Shown piece after piece: positions 35,156 to 43,231 of a stretch of 64,000 nt of DNA; within the stretch, counting starts at the first letter, position 1, and each line of letters begins with the position of its first letter. Below the pieces are notes generated by a model. It was given only the letters and a program-made list of their open reading frames with translations, was not told where the DNA came from and made no database searches. This DNA comes from DAINPP01 sp963667315 (lineage in GTDB: Bacteria; Thermotogota; Thermotogae; MWEM01), in assembly GCA_963667315.1 (NCBI GenBank), contig OY763325.1, positions 372,001 through 436,000 of the forward strand, in the 5' to 3' direction. The position numbers and the translations under genes are program-made.

Positions 35156-35489
35156 CTTTCCTTTTACTGATCAATCCGAATTCTATATTTTTAAACTTAT
35201 ATCTTTCTTTGTACTTTTCATCAACCACTATCTCATAGATCTCAACCGATAGTTCTTCAGATATCCGATAAGTTCTTATGGGTAACAGATTGTTGTCGAT
35301 AACATACAATTCCTTATGCGTAAGTGCACAAGTTATTTTATTTCTTAATTTTATTATATCAGATGAATCCACTCTTCTGACATTGAGAACTTCTATTCCT
35401 TTAAATAAAGTCAGCATACAAATAGAAACTATCAAGACTGATATTATCATATCTACAAGGATAAAAAAAGCCGCTCTCTTTTTTATCAT
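35148..35489 (-). CDS. Small single-pass membrane protein, possibly prepilin-like
   Basis: 113 residues. A short basic leader (MIKKRAA) precedes FFILVDMIISVLIVSICML, a hydrophobic N-terminal helix with one early acidic residue, as in type IV prepilins. The usual Gly-Phe cleavage site and the Glu at +5 are replaced (Asp instead), so a pseudopilin call is tentative. The remaining 75 residues form a small soluble beta-rich domain. It overlaps the Hsp70-like gene by 4 bp and argS by 8 bp. Confidence 0.6.
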   Translation of the reverse strand: MIKKRAAFFILVDMIISVLIVSICMLTLFKGIEVLNVRRVDSSDIIKLRNKITCALTHKELYVIDNNLLPIRTYRISEELSVEIYEIVVDEKYKERYKFKNIEFGLISKRKGE

Positions 35490-37513
35490 AGGAAATCAAT
35501 GATGTTGGAATAACTTATTTTTTCAATCTGTTCTTCGATAAGCCTTTCAAGTTTCTTCTTGTTAGAATCCAGTATATTGTTAGCTTTTTTTGTCAACTCT
35601 TCTCTATTCTGATTTAGAGAAGTCCTTAAAGACTTGTCAGAACGTCTGATAATCGCTTTTTCATTGATCATAAGTGTTTTTAACAGCCATTTTGGTATCC
35701 GCATATTTTTAATTCCCTTTGTCATCTTTTTTTTGAACCCTGCCATTGATGCGAATAATATCGTGATTGATCCGATAAATACCGTTAACCAGGCGATTGG
35801 TCCAAAAAAACTTGGGATTAAAATGGTGGATCCAAACAACGAACTTGTCACAATGCTGACGATCAAAGATGAGAGGGTGGAGAGTCGAAGGAATAACGTT
35901 TCGCTGATAGCTTCAAGATCATTTTCAGAAGAAATTCGATCCGCGCCGGTTAATAAACCTTTCTGTGCAAATTCAAATTTGATCATCGATTTATTAAACC
36001 ATTTACTCAACTCATTTTTTGTTTTATTTTCGATAAGAAAATTAACCTCGCTCATAAAACCGGAAGTTGTGTTCTCAACCATCACTTTTTGTTCTTTTAC
36101 GGCCTCTTTTAGTGATATTTCAAATTCGTTCAACGTACCACTGTTCTCAAAGAAATCGGTGATTGTTTTTGATACAGCAGGTTTGTAAATATCAAACAGT
36201 CTGTCAAAATAATTGTTAAGACTGCTGTTGAATATTTTTTTGTACGCTGTTTGAAGTTTAGTGATGAGTTCACTTTTTGTTTCTCTGAGTTCATTCCGAA
36301 CCTTTTCTTCATATTGTCTTGCCGAGTAACAAAGACCCAATCCTCTACTGATCGTTGCTTCAGGATCGGCAGATGAGACGATTCGTGTATATGGGAATTC
36401 GTCAGAAATCATATCCATAAAGAATTGCCATCGACTGCTTCCCCCCGTCAGTATAATTAATGATACAGAATCTTTTGTTATATTAAATTCTTTTCCGCTG
36501 CGTTGTATCTCGTTTTTAAGCGTTTCTATCAGATTGATCTTCCCTTCTTTGATAAGTCCGGAAAAATCTGATAGTCCCGCCATATCTCTTATCATCTCAT
36601 TACTCGGAATATACTCTTTCATCCTGTTAAAAATAAAGTCATCACTTTCTATGAAAAAGGATCCGAATGAAGAGGTGGCGAAAGTGACGTTTTCGCGGAA
36701 AGCGTTTTTCATAGAAGCTGAAAGCAACGAAGAATATTTTTCTTTCAGATTTTTAAAATAAACCGTTCTCAGATAACCGTCCAATCCCTCATCTTCTATC
36801 TCTTTTCTTATTCCTTTGTTCTGTTCGAGAAAGAGATTATAGAACAAATCGTCAAACAGGACCCCACCAATCACCGGGGATCCCCATACCTTTTGAATCC
36901 TGAAATTCTTCAAATAGGCGAAATCCAGGGTTCCACCTCCAAAATCAACAACGAGAACCCCTTTAGAGGCATCCTCTTTTGTAATATCTTTACGATTCAG
37001 ATGATAGAACAATGCACCAAGTGGTTCCTCTATAAGAACCGGATGTGAACCGGTAGATTTCTCAAGAATAGAAGACATCAGACTGACATGGTCTTTCACG
37101 GTTTTTGACGGAATTCCACAGGTTAATGCGTAGTGTTTTGCGTCGCTGATATCAGAAATCAGTTTTTGTCTGTAGAGCGTATTGAAGAGCACCGTTAAAA
37201 ACATCTCCGTTTCAGTCTGTGCACGTTTGTTAAATGCCAACCGCTGTTTAAAGCCGCTGCCAAGCGTGAAGCGCTTCTTTTCACTTTTATTCATGGAATA
37301 CCATTCTTCAATTGCCGGTTGTCCGAATCCGATGATTTCAAACGTCCTCTCATCATAAAGTATAACGGATGGGATTGAGGAATTTGAATTGATCTTGACA
37401 TCATCGACTATCGGATTACTGTCGCCTGAAGTTGAAAGACTCAGATGGGTATTGGATGTACCGAAATCAAGACCGTAAATCTGTTTTAAATCTTTATTTA
37501 GTGTATGCATCAT
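35486..37513 (-). CDS. Membrane-anchored Hsp70/DnaK-like protein
   Basis: 675 residues. The actin-like ATPase domain is well kept: YGLDFGTSNTHLSLS (phosphate 1) near residue 14, VLVVDFGGGTLDFAYL (phosphate 2) near residue 185, and LIILTGGSSRWQFF (adenosine) near residue 350. Instead of a substrate-binding beta domain, the C-terminus is helical and includes two hydrophobic segments near residue 560-600 (TLSSLIVSIVTSSL and WLTVFIGSITILF). It should be membrane-attached with its ATPase in the cytosol. It overlaps the multi-pass protein gene by 4 bp. No DnaJ or GrpE is nearby. Confidence 0.75.
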   Translation of the reverse strand: MMHTLNKDLKQIYGLDFGTSNTHLSLSTSGDSNPIVDDVKINSNSSIPSVILYDERTFEIIGFGQPAIEEWYSMNKSEKKRFTLGSGFKQRLAFNKRAQTETEMFLTVLFNTLYRQKLISDISDAKHYALTCGIPSKTVKDHVSLMSSILEKSTGSHPVLIEEPLGALFYHLNRKDITKEDASKGVLVVDFGGGTLDFAYLKNFRIQKVWGSPVIGGVLFDDLFYNLFLEQNKGIRKEIEDEGLDGYLRTVYFKNLKEKYSSLLSASMKNAFRENVTFATSSFGSFFIESDDFIFNRMKEYIPSNEMIRDMAGLSDFSGLIKEGKINLIETLKNEIQRSGKEFNITKDSVSLIILTGGSSRWQFFMDMISDEFPYTRIVSSADPEATISRGLGLCYSARQYEEKVRNELRETKSELITKLQTAYKKIFNSSLNNYFDRLFDIYKPAVSKTITDFFENSGTLNEFEISLKEAVKEQKVMVENTTSGFMSEVNFLIENKTKNELSKWFNKSMIKFEFAQKGLLTGADRISSENDLEAISETLFLRLSTLSSLIVSIVTSSLFGSTILIPSFFGPIAWLTVFIGSITILFASMAGFKKKMTKGIKNMRIPKWLLKTLMINEKAIIRRSDKSLRTSLNQNREELTKKANNILDSNKKKLERLIEEQIEKISYSNIIDFL

Positions 37514-38625
37514 CTTACCTTCCTGACTTTGCCCCTGATGACTGTATTTCCAGCGGAATCTACCCAGGCATGATAAAGCTGTTGTACTGTATCTCCCTCG
37601 GAAATAATACCAAAAGTATCAAAGTATTTTTTTTCGTCTTCAGTGAAAGGGAAGACATCTTCTCTATCTATGGGCTTTATACCCTGTGATTCCAATGCGT
37701 TTATAAAACTCTTTGCCGAGATAAGCGCATCCTGTGCGTTATCGCTTTCTGATGCTGTATATAATTGCTGCATTGAAGGGATTATCTGTTTCGAAGAGAC
37801 AAGCGAAACGGGAATTTTATGATCCGCTTTAAACTGATCTTCAGGTATCCTTTTCATGATAAGATTTTCAGAGGGCTTTTCAAAAAGAATCTCATTGAGT
37901 TTTTCACCAAAAAGCCGGATTTTGTTTTCAACAAAAACTGTAATCTGGCTTTCAAGTGCTTTTTTTATTTCAACTCTGTTTTTTATCTTTACAGGTTTGA
38001 ATATATGAAGCATCCAGAAAATCATAAAAGTGATGATTGCAGCCAATAGCCATTGAACAAAATTCAACTTATTCTTACCAAAAAAAGAACTGCGTATATT
38101 CGAAAACACGGTACCGATTGTAAGGGTTGCAAACCCAATAACTGCAGCCCATTTAATCGTTTTGGCAATCTTCGGATGTCTGATAGCTTTTGAAAAAAGC
38201 CATACAAATAACCAGGCACCTATGGGCATACCGATCAGGGCAGCATGATAGTCACTTTTGAAAAAACCGCCAATCAGAGAATAAAATAACCAGCCGAAAA
38301 GAACGGCACCGATAGCAGCGGGGATCCCCAGGCGTTCGAATTTCCTGAATTCAACCGTATCGGAAGGAAGATACAAATAATCCAATTCGGAAATATCGGA
38401 AAATTCCCCGGTCGAAATCTCATATTTAATTCTGTTTTTTCTTTCAAAATCAGTTTCGTCAACTTTTTGTTCTATTAAGTCATCCAGTAGATCTTCAAAG
38501 AGTACACGGGTTGAATTCTTTTTTATGGATGCTTTTATTTCATCGAGAGAGCCATTAAAATCAACATCGGTAATACGATTTATATATTGATCTTTTAATT
38601 CCGTATTTAAAATATTCATTCTCAT
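37510..38625 (-). CDS. Multi-pass membrane protein, partner of the Hsp70-like protein
   Basis: 371 residues, not recognised. A charged cytoplasmic N-terminal region (about 95 residues) is followed by about five membrane helices between residues 100 and 215 (for example AAIGAVLFGWLFYSLIGGF and WAAVIGFATLTIGTVF). The C-terminal soluble domain is about 150 residues. The ATG follows GGAG. It is the first gene of the 14-38.6 kb run and overlaps the Hsp70-like gene by 4 bp. The tight coupling suggests a complex; the function is unknown. Confidence 0.7.
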   Translation of the reverse strand: MRMNILNTELKDQYINRITDVDFNGSLDEIKASIKKNSTRVLFEDLLDDLIEQKVDETDFERKNRIKYEISTGEFSDISELDYLYLPSDTVEFRKFERLGIPAAIGAVLFGWLFYSLIGGFFKSDYHAALIGMPIGAWLFVWLFSKAIRHPKIAKTIKWAAVIGFATLTIGTVFSNIRSSFFGKNKLNFVQWLLAAIITFMIFWMLHIFKPVKIKNRVEIKKALESQITVFVENKIRLFGEKLNEILFEKPSENLIMKRIPEDQFKADHKIPVSLVSSKQIIPSMQQLYTASESDNAQDALISAKSFINALESQGIKPIDREDVFPFTEDEKKYFDTFGIISEGDTVQQLYHAWVDSAGNTVIRGKVRKVR

Positions 38626-38663
38626 AAAATCATCTCCAGAATCTTCAGAAACTTGCTATGATG

Positions 38664-38669
38664 ATTATA
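38664..38669 (-). promoter_or_regulatory. -10 box ahead of the long minus-strand gene run
   Basis: TATAAT on the minus strand, about 40 bp before the ATG at 38625. No convincing -35 is seen (TGCATG 18 bp upstream at best). On the plus strand TGGTAAAAT at 38679-38687 is a possible extended -10 for the dipeptidase. Confidence 0.4.
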
Positions 38670-38737
38670 ACCTAAATATGGTAAAATCATGCAGAAAAGT
38701 TTACAAAAGAAAGAAAATTTCTGAGGAGATGTTAGAA

Positions 38738-39739
38738 ATGAACGATTTTAACGTAGACATACATTTTGATTTGCTAATGCTGGTGGAAGAAGAGAGAAGA
38801 AAGGGGAGGCATAATGTTATCAGGGAAGACTTTCTCCCATCAATAAGAGAGGGTGGATTTAGAGTGATCGTTTCCTCACTTTTTATCGATGATATTTTTA
38901 TTCCGGAAATGGCATTGCGTCATGCACTTGATCAAATCAGCAGCCTTTATCAGGAGATAGAAGAATCCGATCATGAATTAAAACTCTGCAAAAACTATCA
39001 GGATATCGAGTCGTTAAAAGATCATCAGATTGGGATTATGTTAGCTTTTGAGGGAATTGAACCTTTGTACAACGACATAAACCTGCTGGATATTTTTTAT
39101 GAACTTGGTGTCAGAATTGTTGGCATGAACTGGTCCAGAAGAAATTATGCGGCAGATGGCTGTTTTTTCAACGAACAGCGGGAAGGGAAAAAAGGTGGCC
39201 TTACACCATTTGGCGTTCAAATAGTTGAGAGAGCGGAAGCGCTTGGAATGATCATCGATGTTAGTCACTTGAACGATGAAGGGTTTTGGGATGTCATCAA
39301 ATTTTCAAAGAAACCTGTTCTCGCAACACATTCAAATTCCAGATCCCTTACTTCTGTGATGCGGAATCTAACCGATGAACAGATCAGGGCAATTGCAGAA
39401 AAAGATGGGCTAATCGGCATCAATTCAGCGAGTTCATTCGTCAGTGATAAAGATGAAACTTCTAATATCACAGCGTATGTTAATCATATAGAAAAAATGA
39501 AAGAACTCGTCGGTATCGATTATGTGGCTCTTGGATTTGATTTCTGCGATTCAAGTATATCGGATAAATTTGAACCGATTAAATTTAATAACGGCAGAAC
39601 TTTTTTCAACGTTGTCAGAGGTCATTCGGATGCACAAAATGTTAAAAAAGAAATGTTGGAAAGAGGTTTTACAAAAGTGGAAACAGAAAAAGTATTCTCT
39701 GAAAATTTCTTGAGACTTGTGAAGAATCATATCAAATAA
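38738..39739 (+). CDS. Membrane dipeptidase family protein (peptidase M19)
   Basis: 333 residues from the ATG at 38738, chosen for the SD GAGGAG nine bases upstream; the frame is open to 38678. TIM-barrel zinc dipeptidase of the renal dipeptidase type. Metal ligands are seen in DIHFDLLM (HxD), MLAFEGIEPL (bridging Glu), IIDVSHLND and VLATHSNSRSL. GIDYVALGFDFCDSS contains the late Asp. There is no signal peptide, so it is a cytosolic bacterial form. A strong terminator follows. Confidence 0.9.
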   Translation: MNDFNVDIHFDLLMLVEEERRKGRHNVIREDFLPSIREGGFRVIVSSLFIDDIFIPEMALRHALDQISSLYQEIEESDHELKLCKNYQDIESLKDHQIGIMLAFEGIEPLYNDINLLDIFYELGVRIVGMNWSRRNYAADGCFFNEQREGKKGGLTPFGVQIVERAEALGMIIDVSHLNDEGFWDVIKFSKKPVLATHSNSRSLTSVMRNLTDEQIRAIAEKDGLIGINSASSFVSDKDETSNITAYVNHIEKMKELVGIDYVALGFDFCDSSISDKFEPIKFNNGRTFFNVVRGHSDAQNVKKEMLERGFTKVETEKVFSENFLRLVKNHIK

Positions 39740-39744
39740 TGGAT

Positions 39745-39787
39745 AATCAGCATATGGGCAGGTCTTGCACCTTCCCATATGCTGATT
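39745..39787. terminator. Long hairpin between convergent genes
   Basis: AATCAGCATATGGG and CCCATATGCTGATT form a 14-bp perfect stem with a small inner AGGT/ACCT extension. It is followed by TTTT on the plus strand. It separates the dipeptidase from the convergent ATL gene. Confidence 0.8.
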
Positions 39788-39794
39788 TTAAGAT

Positions 39795-40106
39795 TTACGC
39801 CAGAATCTTCCACCCGAAAATCTTCAAATCGATTTTGTCATTATGAAAAACGACTCCTTCGGCTTCAAGCATATTCCTCTGAAGGATTTTTGATTCTTCG
39901 TCTCCCAGGCTTATCTTCCCCTGAGAATTTATCACGCGATGCCAGGGAAGTTTCATATCAGAAGAGGATTTTGAGAGTGCATAACCGACCATCCTTGCTG
40001 TACATCCTCCGTGAATGGATGCAATCATACCATACGATGCAACCTTGCCGGCAGGTATATTTCGAATTATTGAATAAATTTCCGAGTAAATCCCTTCTTT
40101 TGTCAT
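39795..40106 (-). CDS. Alkyltransferase-like protein (ATL)
   Basis: 103 residues, only the C-terminal domain of O6-alkylguanine-DNA alkyltransferase. The helix-turn-helix (VASYGMIASIHGGCTARMVGYAL) is present. The active site reads LPWHRVINSQGKIS: Trp replaces the alkyl-accepting Cys of PCHRV. ATLs bind O6-alkylguanine and hand it to nucleotide excision repair rather than reversing it. The substitution is that of known ATLs, so this is not a broken gene. It follows the PPOX-fold gene by 4 bp. Confidence 0.9.
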   Translation of the reverse strand: MTKEGIYSEIYSIIRNIPAGKVASYGMIASIHGGCTARMVGYALSKSSSDMKLPWHRVINSQGKISLGDEESKILQRNMLEAEGVVFHNDKIDLKIFGWKILA

Positions 40107-40110
40107 TAAA

Positions 40111-40590
40111 TTACCTCACCGGTGCCTGTTTACCGGTTAATTCCCCCGGTATTATCTTCAAGATACAAGTCTTTTTCAGGGTAGAAGCGGGAAGGGGCTC
40201 AAGCTCCCGGTTGATGGTGTGCTTCAAGATGATCTTTAAGCCCTCATACCGTTCTTCCAGATCATCTATGATGAAAATCTTACCGTTTCCCATTACACTC
40301 CTGAAATACGTCGTACATTCGCTGCTGTCTTCTACGATATGCAATTTCACGGAGTCCACGATTTCAAAAAAACAGGGTGTTCCCTTTTCCGCCTTATTCC
40401 GTCGGATGATATCCAATTTTTTACCCTCTACTGCGCAATGGAGAAAGAGATTTTCGCCGTCGAAACCGTAATTCATCGGAACAACATAGGGGATATTGTT
40501 ATCCGCTAAACCCAGATGCAGTAAATTATTTTCCCTGATAATAGCTTTAACGGCAGTTATTTCGTGGATTTGCTTATCTTTTCTTCGCAT
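40111..40590 (-). CDS. Pyridoxamine 5'-phosphate oxidase-fold flavoprotein (NimA-like)
   Basis: 159 residues with the split-barrel FMN-binding fold: LLHLGLADNNIPYVVPMNYGFDGENLFLHCAVEGKK near the N-terminus, then FFEIVDSV and TTYFRSVMGNGKIFIIDD. It resembles the 5-nitroimidazole-reductase-like Nim group. The physiological substrate is unknown; flavin binding is inferred. It stands between the MBL hydrolase gene (9-bp gap) and ATL, probably one transcript. Confidence 0.82.
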   Translation of the reverse strand: MRRKDKQIHEITAVKAIIRENNLLHLGLADNNIPYVVPMNYGFDGENLFLHCAVEGKKLDIIRRNKAEKGTPCFFEIVDSVKLHIVEDSSECTTYFRSVMGNGKIFIIDDLEERYEGLKIILKHTINRELEPLPASTLKKTCILKIIPGELTGKQAPVR

Positions 40591-40599
40591 AAGATCTCC

Positions 40600-41427
40600 T
40601 TAAACGTTCATGCCATTTCTGAAGGTTTCGTAATACCAGTCGAGTGCTTCAGCAGACATGGAATTTTTATGGATTTCCGGGATGTTTTTAAGATATTCTT
40701 CCTTCGAAGGGGTGTTTTCGATCAAGGCAGTCAATTCTGAGAATTTTGTATACATCTTTTCCATATCATTATGCTTTAGAACACCGCTGTGAGAGTCAAT
40801 ATAATATTCTGCACCATAACTCATCAACTTTTTCAAAAGATTCAAATAAACTTCCCTATGATAATAAAATCCTTTTTTATCATCTGAACCGACATAAAGA
40901 CAATCTCCAAAGAAGAGGACTTTTTCGTTTACACTAAATACCACACAGCAATCATCCGTATGATCAGCCTGTACTTTTTCTATTATGAGGGTATCCGCTC
41001 CCGTTTCGATGGTCATTTTCTTTTCAAAGGTGATAGTCGGTAATCGGATTCCAATGTCGAAAACTCCATCTTCAAATTCATTTTTTATCGGATAATCTTT
41101 TTCTGTTATCGTATTTTCCCAATCCGTATTTTCCATTTCTTTCATGATGTTTTTTGTGTTTTCATGGGCAATGATTGGACCATTCAGTTCTGATAACCCG
41201 AAGATATGATCCCAATGCCAATGCGTTAGCACACAATAATCGGGATGACTTAGATGATTTTCCTTCAGATGGTCCAGAAATTGCCTGATGTGTTTTATTG
41301 AAGTCCCGCCATCTATCATAACAGAACCGGTTTTGCCTTTAAAGTAACCCAACGCAGGTCTGTCTCTGTATTCTTCCTCTTCAAGATAATAAAAGTTTTC
41401 AGTTAGTTGTATAAATTTTTGTTCCAT
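40600..41427 (-). CDS. MBL-fold metallo-hydrolase
   Basis: 275 residues with the metal motif THWHWDHIFGL near residue 63, VQADHTDDCCVVF near 155, the bridging Asp in FFGDCLYVG and the final YIDSHSG. It is distinct from the MBL protein at 11.7 kb. The substrate is unknown. First gene of the MBL-PPOX-ATL group. Confidence 0.85.
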   Translation of the reverse strand: MEQKFIQLTENFYYLEEEEYRDRPALGYFKGKTGSVMIDGGTSIKHIRQFLDHLKENHLSHPDYCVLTHWHWDHIFGLSELNGPIIAHENTKNIMKEMENTDWENTITEKDYPIKNEFEDGVFDIGIRLPTITFEKKMTIETGADTLIIEKVQADHTDDCCVVFSVNEKVLFFGDCLYVGSDDKKGFYYHREVYLNLLKKLMSYGAEYYIDSHSGVLKHNDMEKMYTKFSELTALIENTPSKEEYLKNIPEIHKNSMSAEALDWYYETFRNGMNV

Positions 41428-41476
41428 AGAATGCCTCCTGTTATTTCATGTGCATGATTATATCATGTAAAAAAAC

Positions 41477-41506
41477 AAAAAAACCGCGGAACATTTCGCA
41501 CCGCGG
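41477..41506 (-). terminator. Intrinsic terminator of the ABC ATPase gene
   Basis: On the minus strand CCGCGG-TGCGAAATGTT-CCGCGG is followed by seven T residues (41483-41477). It lies 20 bp after the ATPase stop. Confidence 0.88.
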
Positions 41507-41527
41507 CTTTTAATAGATGTGAATCGC

Positions 41528-42640
41528 TTAAATCAATGCTTCTTCAGTGTTTGGATCAAACAATCTCATCTTCTTGAGATCAAATACAAGGTCCATCTTC
41601 ATATCCGGTTTTGCACCTGTTTCAGGTAATACCGTTGCAACGAATTTTCCGTCTCCAACTTCAGCATGAATAAGCGTTTCGCTTCCGAGCGGTTCGATAA
41701 CTTCAACCTTGACACTTACAACATTTTCGCCATCTACAGCATTCTTTGAGAATACCTTGTCGTAGATGTTTTCAGGTCTGATACCGAATACAATATCTTT
41801 ATCAACAAAAGCTGATACCTTTTCTTCATAATCTGCGGGAACTTTAACCTTGAAGGCATTTGATTTTTCAACAACCCACATACCCTTTCCGTCTTTTGTA
41901 ATCTTACAGTCGGCAAAGTTCATTGGAGGTGTTCCGATAAATCCTGCGACGAAGATGTTTGCAGGATGGTTGTAAATGGTGTATGGATCGCCAACCTGCT
42001 GTACGAGACCGTCTCTCATGATAACGATCTTGTCGGCCATTGTCATCGCTTCGATCTGGTCATGTGTAACATATGCGATTGTTGCATCCAGCCTGTGATG
42101 AAGCTTCTTAAGTTCTGATCTCATCTGAACTCTGAGTTTTGCGTCGAGGTTTGAAAGGGGTTCGTCGAACAAGAAGACCTTTGGGTTTCTAACGATAGCT
42201 CGACCAACGGCAACTCTCTGTCTCTGTCCACCTGAAAGTTGTTTTGGTTTTCTGTCGAGCAATGGTTCGATACTGAGAATCTGTGCCGCATTCTTAACTC
42301 TTTCTTCAATTTCTGCCTTTGGGAACTTTCTGAGTTTCAGTCCGAAAGCCATGTTATCGTATACGGTCATATGTGGATAAAGAGCGTAATTCTGGAAAAC
42401 CATTGCGATGTCTCTGTCTTTTGGTTCAACATCGTTTACAACTCTATCGTCAATCTTGATTTCTCCCTTTGTAATCTCTTCCAATCCGGCAATCATTCTA
42501 AGCGTAGTTGTTTTTCCACAACCGGACGGTCCAAGCAATACAACAAATTCCTTATCTCCAATAACAAAATCATGATCTTTAACGGCTTCTACGTTTCCGT
42601 CAAATATCTTCCATACATGTTCAAGTTTTACTTCTGCCAC
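41528..42640 (-). CDS. ABC transporter ATP-binding protein, MsmK/UgpC/MalK type
   Basis: 370 residues: nucleotide-binding domain plus C-terminal OB/TOBE domain of carbohydrate importers. Walker A LLGPSGCGKTT near residue 34, signature LSGGQRQRVAVGRA near 135, Walker B FLFDEPLSNLD, switch YVTHDQIEAMTMAD, and FGIRPENIYD in the regulatory domain. The start is a GTG at 42640; its SD AGGAGGTG lies inside the last codons of the antitoxin gene. No permease or binding protein is adjacent, so it may serve several sugar transporters encoded elsewhere, as MsmK does. Confidence 0.9.
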   Translation of the reverse strand: MAEVKLEHVWKIFDGNVEAVKDHDFVIGDKEFVVLLGPSGCGKTTTLRMIAGLEEITKGEIKIDDRVVNDVEPKDRDIAMVFQNYALYPHMTVYDNMAFGLKLRKFPKAEIEERVKNAAQILSIEPLLDRKPKQLSGGQRQRVAVGRAIVRNPKVFLFDEPLSNLDAKLRVQMRSELKKLHHRLDATIAYVTHDQIEAMTMADKIVIMRDGLVQQVGDPYTIYNHPANIFVAGFIGTPPMNFADCKITKDGKGMWVVEKSNAFKVKVPADYEEKVSAFVDKDIVFGIRPENIYDKVFSKNAVDGENVVSVKVEVIEPLGSETLIHAEVGDGKFVATVLPETGAKPDMKMDLVFDLKKMRLFDPNTEEALI

Positions 42641-42645
42641 TTAAA

Positions 42646-42924
42646 TCACACCTCCTGATTATTCTCATCAATAAAATAGTCCAAATTCAATTTTTTGATT
42701 AAATTGATATCCTCATCGTCGCTGAGTTCCATGAGATATAGATCCTTGACTTTTGAAAGAAAATCCATTAATTTCATATATCTTTCATAATCCATCATCA
42801 CCGAAACAGGCTTACCGTTTTTCGTTATGATGATCTCCTTTTCCTTACAGTCGTTGACGACGCTGGAAAACTTCTTCTTCGCATCTGCCAAACTGTAAAA
42901 CGCCATTTCGGAAAACTTTCTCAA
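42646..42924 (-). CDS. Phd/YefM-family antitoxin-like protein, no toxin adjacent
   Basis: About 92 residues. FYSLADAKKKFSSVVNDCKEKEIIITKNGKPVSVMMDYERYMKL in shorter terms: the N-terminal DNA-binding fold with the typical ITKNGKPVSVMM strand. The acidic C-terminus would be the toxin-binding tail. A TTG at 42924 has the best SD (GAGGTG); an ATG at 42906 is an alternative. No RelE, Doc or other toxin ORF lies on either side; the next gene is a sugar-type ABC ATPase, whose SD is inside this ORF. It may act as a stand-alone repressor. Confidence 0.75.
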   Translation of the reverse strand: MRKFSEMAFYSLADAKKKFSSVVNDCKEKEIIITKNGKPVSVMMDYERYMKLMDFLSKVKDLYLMELSDDEDINLIKKLNLDYFIDENNQEV

Positions 42925-42945
42925 AAACCTCACCTCTTGACCATA

Positions 42946-42974
42946 ATTATAGTCATATTTTTATTGTAAATCAA
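42946..42974 (-). promoter_or_regulatory. Promoter of the antitoxin-ABC ATPase operon
   Basis: TTGATT (42969-42974), 17-bp spacer, perfect TATAAT (42946-42951) on the minus strand, about 20 bp before the start codon. Confidence 0.75.
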
Positions 42975-43076
42975 GGGGGTTATGTAAAGATTTTGTAAAT
43001 ATATTTGAAGAGTAAAATAACACATCTGTTTTTTGAATTTGATTGAGATAAGTGGTTGTAAAATAGCCATATTTAT

Positions 43077-43094
43077 TGGCTCTTTACAGAGCCA
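43077..43094. repeat. Palindrome upstream of the MocR gene
   Basis: TGGCTC-TTTACA-GAGCCA, perfect 6-bp arms, followed by a second small repeat GATAG-AATT-GCTATC. It lies in the 300-bp divergent gap and could be an operator for MocR or the antitoxin. The remainder of the gap shows nothing definite apart from the SD AAGGAG of MocR. Confidence 0.45.
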
Positions 43095-43231
43095 GATAGA
43101 ATTGCTATCATTAAGACAAAGAGAGGATGCCTTGGAAGGGATTATTTAACTCATTTGAGCGATTGAAGTAAAACTTACAGGGTATTCGTGTTAGCATATT
43201 CTGAAAATAGCCTTTTCATGAAGGAGTCTTT

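Noticed and set aside
35634..36188. 184-codon plus-strand open frame
   Set aside because: Lies opposite the Hsp70-like gene; the composition is what a reversed membrane/charged coding stretch gives.
39795..40106. Functional O6-methylguanine methyltransferase, or a broken one
   Set aside because: Trp in place of the acceptor Cys is the normal state of ATL proteins, and the rest of the domain is intact.
39779..40471. 230-codon plus-strand open frame
   Set aside because: It is antisense to the ATL and PPOX-fold genes, which have clear family motifs; its translation has no recognisable domain and no SD.
42646..42933. Complete toxin-antitoxin module
   Set aside because: No toxin-sized ORF with a toxin motif is on either side; the downstream gene is an ABC ATPase.
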